DNA of 10,904 nt from Fimbriimonadaceae bacterium (GTDB taxonomy: Bacteria; Armatimonadota; Fimbriimonadia; Fimbriimonadales; Fimbriimonadaceae): positions 1 through 10,904 of the forward strand of contig JADLGZ010000006.1 of NCBI GenBank assembly GCA_020849075.1, read 5' to 3'. The translations under genes and the position numbers were made by a program. This document shows positions 5,616 to 10,904 of the stretch, in pieces (position 1 is the stretch's first letter; every line of letters begins with the position of its first letter). The notes beneath the pieces are model-generated. The model saw only the letters and a program-made list of their open reading frames with translations, was not told where the DNA came from and did not search any database.

Positions 5616-7910
5616 CTATCTTGCAAGCCCAAACTTCAGTTGGGCATACCCATCAATTTCGAAGTGCTCAATACGGATGCGGTGCGAACCACCCAACTTG
5701 ACCCTCCGCTCGTAGGTCGCTGGCGGGCTGTAATGCCATTCGTCAATCAGTAACTGATCGTCAAGCCAAAGCCGAACTCCGTCGTCGGCGCCTATAGATG
5801 CTGTGTACTCACCCGGACCAATGGTGAACCGTCCCTCTGCAACTGTGGCAAAGTGGTCCTTCGGTCCGCCGTTATAGGGTGCCCCCGACCAGCCATAGTC
5901 CAATGCGGAAACATGTTCCTCGCGCGACGGCGGCGTCGACAGTAGGTCACGGAATCCCCTTTCCATGCTTCGAGGCTCTTCCTTGGCGGGATCGTATGGC
6001 CAAAAGCGCACGTGCCAATCAATGGGTACGTTGAAATCACGCCAACCAAAGGACTTCCAGTTTCCCGCCGAGGTCACAACCCCGCGATAATCCACCGTTT
6101 GAGCCCCTCGGTATTCAAGCTGAATCGAAACATCCGCTCCGGTCAGAGTAGCCCTTAGGCTCCCGGGAACTGATCCCGTGGTCGCTTCCAATTTTGCACC
6201 CCGTACCGACTTAACCCGCCAGCGACCCCGTGGACCAAGGACCTCAAAGACAACTGCACGTCGACCAGAATCCACTCTTGTATCGCGGGGCCATAGAATC
6301 GGCGATCTAAAATCGTACGGCCCCCACTCATCTACCAAGATGTACCGACGACCTCGCAGCGTTCCATCCCGTAAGAAGGGATTGTTTCCGTAGGTATCAG
6401 GCGGAACGAAAAAGCGTTTCAAGCTGGGAGCAACCTTCTCTTTGATCGGATTCCACCCTCGTACAAAGCGTTGCAAATACTCACGGGTGCCATCCTTGAG
6501 CTCGGTGCGCACATTGCCATCGGGGCGCATCAGGGCTGGTTTTGGTCGCGCGCTAGCCGATCTTAGCGTCATGTTTCCCTTGCCTACAAGGGAACTGGTT
6601 GAGCTGTCGTTGACGGTCCGGATTGTGTTGCCAGAAAAGACGAGGTCTGAGAACTTCGCATTCTGACCGAGAACACGACCATTTGCACTAAAGGTGTTCT
6701 GCCAAGCATTGAATCCACTCACCCCGCCAAGCTCAAAGACCGCCGATACTGTGTCCCGAAAAGCGTTACCCCGTATTTCATACCCCTTCGATTGAACATC
6801 ACGATTCTTGGCGTAGCCCCAGTCGCTAGGCTGGGAATCGCGTTCCCATATCCGCAGGCCAACCAAATTGCGATCGAACTCGTTGTGGGTGATGGTGTTG
6901 TTCTGACCTTGCTCGATCGCGATGGCATCTGAGTTCAATGTGAAGTGGTTCCCGACTATTGATGAGTCATAACTGTATCCCCCCCAAAGCCCGTGCCAAC
7001 ACTCTTGAACAAGGTTGTTAGCGAAGGTATTGCGGCTGAAAGTCGCTTCAATGCCATTTGGTGGGGCATGGCTGAAGTCATTTCCGTAAAACAAATTATC
7101 ATTGCAGCCCCCTTTCCCCGTGTCCATGGTGGACTGCCCTGCCCACAAAAATAGGCCGTCACCGCCATGGGTGATGCTGTTATACGCCACAACATTCTTG
7201 TTGCTCTGCTCATACATGAGCAACCCAGCCGAGTCTTGACCGCGATTCCATTTGCCGTGGCTATAACCTCGCACACACCAATCAACTTTGTTGTGCATGA
7301 TCGTATTGTTCGAGCTACGATACAGCCCAATCCCCACGCCACTCAGAAACTCAAAGGCGCAATTGGCAATCGTGCCCTTGTTAGTTTCGGACAGCATCGC
7401 GCCGCATTGTCCACCCGTGGACTTCACATTTCGTAATTTGAAGCCGTCGCTTTGCTTGATATAGATCGCGGCCCCACGATCCAGCCATTCATCCTTCTCG
7501 TTTTGATGGAAACTCATCCAATCGGTAGGGTCCTCTTTGTCCAACGTGCTCTTCAGACGTGGCTTCCAGTTGTAGCTCAAATCGCTGTCCAGAAGCATGA
7601 AGCCGGGACATCCATCTACTCTGACACCGACCTTATATCCCCGTACCCTGAGGTTCTTCAGAACAATGTTCTTCCCCTGTACAACAATTCCCGTCCCTTG
7701 CCTTTGATCAGGCTCGACCGTGATGGGTGTTCCGAGAATCTCGGCATTTTGGAAGTCCACCGTGATGTTTTCGCCACGGATCGTGATAGCGGGGTAGTCG
7801 CCATCACTCCGGCGGTGGTATTGCCCTGGTTGAATGATGCAGCTTTGGTTGATGATGCCGTCGCGGGGGAGCGGAATCGCATTTAAAGCCACCAGCCAAG
7901 TCAGCACCAT
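5616..7910 (-). CDS. Right-handed parallel beta-helix protein with C-terminal PA14-like domain
   Basis: A 764-residue predicted secreted or surface protein. Residues about 25-440 carry many short NosD/pectate-lyase-like turns, such as NNTIMHNKVD, NVVAYNSITH, NNTITHNEFDRN and YEIRGNAFRD, with regularly placed Asn and Gly typical of a right-handed parallel beta-helix; this fold often binds or cleaves polysaccharide. A region at about 450-650 is unassigned and may be a beta sandwich. The C-terminus (about 650-764) has GEYTASIGADDGVRLWLDD, LLIDEWH and a final KFGLAR, characteristic of PA14 domains that bind carbohydrate. The N-terminus MVLTWLVALNAIPL is hydrophobic but lacks a basic n-region and a clear cleavage site, so the signal peptide is weak. 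ATG 7910 is the only start after an upstream TAA. GATAAT ends 7 nt before it. No catalytic site could be assigned. Confidence 0.85.
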   Translation of the reverse strand: MVLTWLVALNAIPLPRDGIINQSCIIQPGQYHRRSDGDYPAITIRGENITVDFQNAEILGTPITVEPDQRQGTGIVVQGKNIVLKNLRVRGYKVGVRVDGCPGFMLLDSDLSYNWKPRLKSTLDKEDPTDWMSFHQNEKDEWLDRGAAIYIKQSDGFKLRNVKSTGGQCGAMLSETNKGTIANCAFEFLSGVGIGLYRSSNNTIMHNKVDWCVRGYSHGKWNRGQDSAGLLMYEQSNKNVVAYNSITHGGDGLFLWAGQSTMDTGKGGCNDNLFYGNDFSHAPPNGIEATFSRNTFANNLVQECWHGLWGGYSYDSSIVGNHFTLNSDAIAIEQGQNNTITHNEFDRNLVGLRIWERDSQPSDWGYAKNRDVQSKGYEIRGNAFRDTVSAVFELGGVSGFNAWQNTFSANGRVLGQNAKFSDLVFSGNTIRTVNDSSTSSLVGKGNMTLRSASARPKPALMRPDGNVRTELKDGTREYLQRFVRGWNPIKEKVAPSLKRFFVPPDTYGNNPFLRDGTLRGRRYILVDEWGPYDFRSPILWPRDTRVDSGRRAVVFEVLGPRGRWRVKSVRGAKLEATTGSVPGSLRATLTGADVSIQLEYRGAQTVDYRGVVTSAGNWKSFGWRDFNVPIDWHVRFWPYDPAKEEPRSMERGFRDLLSTPPSREEHVSALDYGWSGAPYNGGPKDHFATVAEGRFTIGPGEYTASIGADDGVRLWLDDQLLIDEWHYSPPATYERRVKLGGSHRIRIEHFEIDGYAQLKFGLAR

Positions 7911-7917
7911 AGACTCT

Positions 7918-7923
7918 ATTATC
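7918..7923 (-). promoter_or_regulatory. Predicted -10 element, beta-helix gene
   Basis: GATAAT on the minus strand (5 of 6 to TATAAT) ends 7 nt before the ATG at 7910. There is no Shine-Dalgarno between it and the start, so the mRNA would be leaderless or nearly so. No -35 consensus is recognisable at 17 bp. Confidence 0.4.
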
Positions 7924-7976
7924 CCGTGGAACTGGAAACCTTCGCGTTAAATGACTGCCCAGTAAGATTCGCTCGG

Positions 7977-7982
7977 TAAACT
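7977..7982 (+). promoter_or_regulatory. Predicted -10 element, CoA-transferase gene
   Basis: TAAACT (TANNNT, 4 of 6 to TATAAT) lies 6 nt before the ATG at 7989, with no Shine-Dalgarno. A second candidate, TAAGAT at 7963-7968, would give a short leader instead. Weak on its own; supported by the same spacing at other genes in the window. Confidence 0.3.
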
Positions 7983-7988
7983 ACGAGC

Positions 7989-8645
7989 ATGCCTCTTTCC
8001 CGAGAACAATTGGCCATGCGAGCTGCACAGGAACTACGCGACGGGTTCTTGGTGAACCTAGGAATTGGTATCCCGACGCTGGTCGCGAATTACATTCCGG
8101 CGGGCATGGACGTGGTGCTCCAGAGCGAGAATGGGATGCTCGGTATGGGGCCCTTTCCCTACCCCGACGAGGCTGACCCCGACCTGATCAATGCAGGGAA
8201 GCAGACGATTACCGAGATTCCTGGTTCAAGCTACTTCAGTAGTTCGGATAGCTTCGCCATGATCCGTGGAGGGCATGTGGATCTATCTGTGCTCGGAGCG
8301 ATGGAGGTCAGCGAAGAAGGCGACCTCGCCAATTGGATGATCCCAGGCAAGATGGTCAAAGGTATGGGTGGTGCCATGGATCTCGTGGCCGGAGCCAAGC
8401 GAGTCGTTGTAGTGATGGAGCACACAAACAAGGCGGGTGAAAGCAAGATTCTGAAGCAATGCACCCTCCCACTCACCGGCAAGAATTGCGTAAACATGAT
8501 TATCACGGATCTAGCCGTGTTTGAGGTCACCCCCGATGGGCTCGTCCTCAAAGAGCATGCTGCGGACGTGAGCTTGGATGAGATTGACACAAAGACTTCC
8601 GCAACCTACACGGTATCGCCCGACCTTAGGCCAATTTCCTTTTAG
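7989..8645 (+). CDS. 3-oxoacid CoA-transferase subunit B (family I CoA-transferase)
   Basis: A 218-residue cytoplasmic beta subunit of the succinyl-CoA:3-ketoacid/acetoacetate CoA-transferase family, which moves CoA between a donor thioester and an acid such as acetoacetate through a glutamyl-CoA intermediate. NLGIGIPTLVANY (23-35) and SENGMLGMGPFP (46-57) are family signatures; Glu47 is the expected catalytic residue. The GGHVDLSVLGAMEV stretch and the MIPGKMVKGMGGAMDLV stretch are also typical, and the length is normal. The alpha subunit normally encoded just upstream is absent: the upstream neighbour is the divergent beta-helix gene. It must be elsewhere in the genome or replaced by another protein. 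The gene stands alone, with a TAAACT hexamer 6 nt before the ATG. Its stop codon overlaps the convergent peptidase stop by 4 bp. Whether the unit is ScoB or AtoA-like cannot be settled. Confidence 0.93.
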   Translation: MPLSREQLAMRAAQELRDGFLVNLGIGIPTLVANYIPAGMDVVLQSENGMLGMGPFPYPDEADPDLINAGKQTITEIPGSSYFSSSDSFAMIRGGHVDLSVLGAMEVSEEGDLANWMIPGKMVKGMGGAMDLVAGAKRVVVVMEHTNKAGESKILKQCTLPLTGKNCVNMIITDLAVFEVTPDGLVLKEHAADVSLDEIDTKTSATYTVSPDLRPISF

Positions 8646-10618
8646 TTTCCGATAAACCCAAGCAAGAACTGGACTAAGTGGCGGTCACCGACATAACTAT
8701 GCCCGCGATCTGGGCCCACCCTGAGTTCGTAATCTTTACCCAAGCGCTCTAGTTCTCTTATGAGTTGCAAACTGTTGCTCGGGTGAACATTATCATCGCT
8801 CGTTCCAAAATAGAGTTGTAAGGCACCCTTGAGGTTGCCCGCATAGGTCAACACGTTTCCAGCATCGTACGCCGCCTTCTGATCTTTGGGTAGCCCCATG
8901 AACCGCTCGGTGTAGATAGAATCGTAGTTTCGCCAATCGGTAGGCGGACTACTTGAACTTGCCGCTTGGAAAACATCCGGATACCTCAGCAATGCCATGA
9001 GTGAAGCATAGCCACCGTAACTCGTGCCGAAAATCGCCACCTTTGAGGAATCCACATAGGGGAACTCCCCTAATTTCTTTGCGAACGCAGCAAAGTCATC
9101 AATCTCGGTAATCCCTAGGTGGGTGTAACCAGCATCTCGAAACGCTGCCCCACGTCCAACCGCTCCTCGAGTCTCGGCCTGTACCACCAGGAATCCCAGT
9201 TCAGTGAGGGCGCGATAGGGCTGATAGGCGAGGCTAACATCGCTGCGTTCCGGTCCACCATACACATCAAATAGAACGGGGTACTTCTTGGCTGGATCAA
9301 ATCTTGGCGGAAAGGAAACTAGTCCTGTAAGGGCGGTCTTTCCATCAGCACTAACAAACGGAACGATCGCCGTGGCCGGTGCGGGGAGCATGGCGACCGC
9401 TGGCCGCTCATGCTTACGCAGTAGCCTGGCACCGCCAGCCCCGATCTTAAACAAGCCGAATTCTGGAGCGTGATTGGGGTCTTGCGCCGAATCGAAGAAA
9501 TATTCACCATTTGGTGAGACCGAGACATTGTGGTGCAACCCGGGATTAGTTAGCAAGGTCGCCTTCTTCGATCTAAAATCATAGCTGTAGAGCTGATTGG
9601 CAAGCGCATTTGCCCCCCCTCGCCCCCCATAGACCATGCTTCGCTGATTGACCGAATAAAGCGCGCTTACATCAAACGGATGCCCTCCCAGCGCTTCAAT
9701 CGCTCCGGAACGAATATCAATTCGAGACCAGTTGGCGAATCCGCCCCTGTCACCGGGGACAAAGACTTTGTCGGCAATCGGTGTTGGAGACCAAGTTGAA
9801 GGGATGTAACCTGCCTCATCCGACTCCTTGTAAAGAGAGCGAATGCCTCCTTTGGCGGTGTCGTAGACGGCAACCTCACGTTGCTTGTGTAGCCGGTCCA
9901 TACGCGAAAACATGAGCCAATCTGAACTAATCCAGCGAACATCAAAGAGGTACTCGACCCCCGGACGGGGTGCCATGTCAATTTTGTGTGCCTCTCCTGT
10001 AGCGGCATCACCAATCCATACTTCAACCAAATGGTTATTCGCACCCGCCTTCGGATAATCCAGTTCCATCAGCTTCGACTGAAGGTCAAGCTGCTGTGTG
10101 AGGAAATAGGTTGGGACCGGTTTAGAATCGAATTTGTAAAACCAGAAGTGGTTCCCAGTGGGCGCCCAGCCCATTCCCGCGTTCTGACTGAGTTCCTCCC
10201 CATAAACCCACGGCACATTGCCACAAAGGACCGTTGGCGAAACCTCGGCGTCGGGCACCAAGGCAATCGGATCACCCGAACCCTTGAGGTAAACCCGATT
10301 ACCTTGCGTGTACAGGCGGTAGTGACCGTCCGGGGAGTCAATCGGTCGCCCCCGCAAGCTTTGGAACGACTTGGCTGGCGTGAACACGGCAGGAGGGTCG
10401 ATGACCTCACCCTTTTCACATCGTCGCCACACCCGATTCCGCCCTTCTAAGAGTCCATAGGCCGTTGAGTCGGCGGACCATTGAACATTCGCTTGCCCGG
10501 CTTGCCGATAAGCCTGCTCCAGGCCTCTTCCCGACTGGAATGCGGTCCATCGAGGATCCTTGTCAACTTGGGCGAGCGCTAGCGTCGGAAGGAGGGGGAG
10601 AAGCCAAGTAAGTTTCAT
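8642..10618 (-). CDS. S9 family serine peptidase, dipeptidyl peptidase IV-like, exported
   Basis: A 658-residue exported peptidase. MKLTWLLPLLPTLALAQ is a clear signal peptide, probably cleaved after ALA (residue 16). Residues about 40-420 form a DPP-IV-type beta-propeller; PWVYGEEL contains the Glu141-Glu142 pair that in DPP-IV enzymes grips the substrate N-terminus. The C-terminal alpha/beta-hydrolase domain has the GTSYGGY nucleophile elbow (Ser533), GTSDDNVH (Asp608) and GHSY (His640), a complete catalytic triad, plus VYGGP with the oxyanion Tyr. It likely removes N-terminal dipeptides (X-Pro type) from peptides in the periplasm or outside the cell. Length is slightly below the usual 700-750. 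The ATG lies inside the upstream mechanosensitive channel gene (56-bp overlap) with no Shine-Dalgarno, suggesting translational coupling or an internal promoter. The 3' end overlaps the convergent CoA-transferase stop by 4 bp. Confidence 0.95.
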   Translation of the reverse strand: MKLTWLLPLLPTLALAQVDKDPRWTAFQSGRGLEQAYRQAGQANVQWSADSTAYGLLEGRNRVWRRCEKGEVIDPPAVFTPAKSFQSLRGRPIDSPDGHYRLYTQGNRVYLKGSGDPIALVPDAEVSPTVLCGNVPWVYGEELSQNAGMGWAPTGNHFWFYKFDSKPVPTYFLTQQLDLQSKLMELDYPKAGANNHLVEVWIGDAATGEAHKIDMAPRPGVEYLFDVRWISSDWLMFSRMDRLHKQREVAVYDTAKGGIRSLYKESDEAGYIPSTWSPTPIADKVFVPGDRGGFANWSRIDIRSGAIEALGGHPFDVSALYSVNQRSMVYGGRGGANALANQLYSYDFRSKKATLLTNPGLHHNVSVSPNGEYFFDSAQDPNHAPEFGLFKIGAGGARLLRKHERPAVAMLPAPATAIVPFVSADGKTALTGLVSFPPRFDPAKKYPVLFDVYGGPERSDVSLAYQPYRALTELGFLVVQAETRGAVGRGAAFRDAGYTHLGITEIDDFAAFAKKLGEFPYVDSSKVAIFGTSYGGYASLMALLRYPDVFQAASSSSPPTDWRNYDSIYTERFMGLPKDQKAAYDAGNVLTYAGNLKGALQLYFGTSDDNVHPSNSLQLIRELERLGKDYELRVGPDRGHSYVGDRHLVQFLLGFIGN

Positions 10619-10904
10619 GAGTTTGTGATTTGAAGCGAAGTCCGCGCTCCGCGGCTAATGAAACCGCCGCAAGCAACATATTTTGACGACATTCGAGCTC
10701 TTCGCGATAGGTGTCTATCGCGAAGCGAGCCACCACCTGAACAATAGCACCCGTTTCGCGAAGCTCAAACAAGGCTGCAACAACGGATTCTGGCTGAACA
10801 TGGGACATACCCCTTATGGCTTCCGCCAAATTGGCCGTGAACCCTTCAGCTTGGGCAACCGAGCCGGGAGCCTCAAGGTGGATGGAAGTCCGGATCCGAC
10901 GCGA
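10563..10904 (-). CDS. C-terminal part of an MscS-type mechanosensitive ion channel, runs in from right edge
   Basis: The minus strand is open from the window edge to a TGA at 10565-10563, giving 113 residues without an N-terminus. RRIRTSIHLEAPG, the ARFAIDTYREELECRQ stretch, and FKSQTHETYLA near the end match the cytoplasmic C-terminal domain of small-conductance mechanosensitive channels, where a beta strand, a helix with a conserved R, and an FPTQTVYL-like ending are usual. The tail after ETYLA is low-complexity (ASPPPSDASARPS) and is encoded by the same DNA as the start of the S9 peptidase signal peptide. The pore helices are outside the window. The channel would release solutes under hypo-osmotic stress at the inner membrane. 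Identification rests only on the C-terminal pattern. Confidence 0.72.
   Translation of the reverse strand, partial: SRRIRTSIHLEAPGSVAQAEGFTANLAEAIRGMSHVQPESVVAALFELRETGAIVQVVARFAIDTYREELECRQNMLLAAVSLAAERGLRFKSQTHETYLASPPPSDASARPS
10700..10725. repeat. 26-bp inverted repeat inside the MscS-type coding sequence
   Basis: CTTCGCGATAG (10700-10710) and CTATCGCGAAG (10715-10725) are perfect 11-bp arms around a GTGT loop. With a two-base bulge the stem can extend into GCTC on one side and GAGC on the other. It lies within the codons for RFAIDTYRE of the channel, about 80 bp before the peptidase start. Function unknown; it may fold in the mRNA between the two genes or be chance. Confidence 0.6.

Noticed and set aside
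6700..7450. Possible DNA tandem repeats in the beta-helix coding region
   Set aside because: The repeated NNT/N-turn pattern is at protein level with degenerate spacing; I see no nucleotide-level tandem repeat.
7452..7886. 144-codon plus-strand open frame inside the beta-helix gene
   Set aside because: It is antisense to the helix repeats, with no family resemblance and no ribosome binding site or promoter of its own.
1..10904. Defence island, biosynthetic cluster or mobile element
   Set aside because: No transposase, integrase, toxin-antitoxin pair, nuclease-helicase set, phage gene, terminal repeats or CRISPR-like spacing was found; the genes are unrelated housekeeping, envelope and metabolic types.

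Overview
The window is ordinary bacterial chromosome, densely coding and moderately GC-rich by eye. I see no mobile element, phage gene, CRISPR array, tRNA or rRNA. It holds seven complete protein genes and two genes cut by the window edges. The gene mix (a right-handed beta-helix/PA14 secreted protein, a DPP-IV-type peptidase, a DUF4173 membrane protein, a CrtW-like di-iron membrane enzyme) and start regions without Shine-Dalgarno sequences suggest an environmental, poorly characterised lineage. Armatimonadota (Fimbriimonadales-like) is a guess from general feel, not a demonstrated placement.

Layout, left to right. A minus-strand gene starts near position 60 and runs off the left edge. It diverges from a DegT/DnrJ/EryC1/StrS-type PLP sugar aminotransferase (151-1248, +). 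That gene converges on a DUF4173 polytopic membrane protein (1298-2770, -), with hairpins in the 49-bp gap. The DUF4173 gene diverges from a fatty-acid-desaturase-superfamily enzyme resembling carotenoid ketolases/hydroxylases (2853-3662, +). The 82-bp gap between them carries two 18-bp inverted repeats of the same design, one over each presumed -10 region. The desaturase-like gene ends 2 bp from the end of an ABC-F ATPase gene (3665-5593, -). The ABC-F gene lies 22 bp downstream of a large beta-helix plus PA14 protein gene (5616-7910, -), so the two may form an operon. Divergent from these is a CoA-transferase beta subunit (7989-8645, +) without an adjacent alpha subunit. Its stop overlaps the stop of a DPP-IV-like S9 peptidase (8642-10618, -). 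The peptidase start lies 56 bp inside the 3' end of a mechanosensitive-channel (MscS-type) gene that enters from the right edge.

Functionally the window is a set of small, mostly unrelated transcription units, not one pathway. I found no convincing new multi-gene system. The most interesting signals are regulatory or architectural: the paired palindromes in the DUF4173/desaturase-like intergenic region; the recurring placement of a TANNNT-like -10 hexamer 6-7 nt before start codons with no ribosome binding site (predicted leaderless mRNAs); the signal peptide of the peptidase encoded inside the MscS gene tail; and an 11-bp-arm inverted repeat inside the MscS coding sequence.
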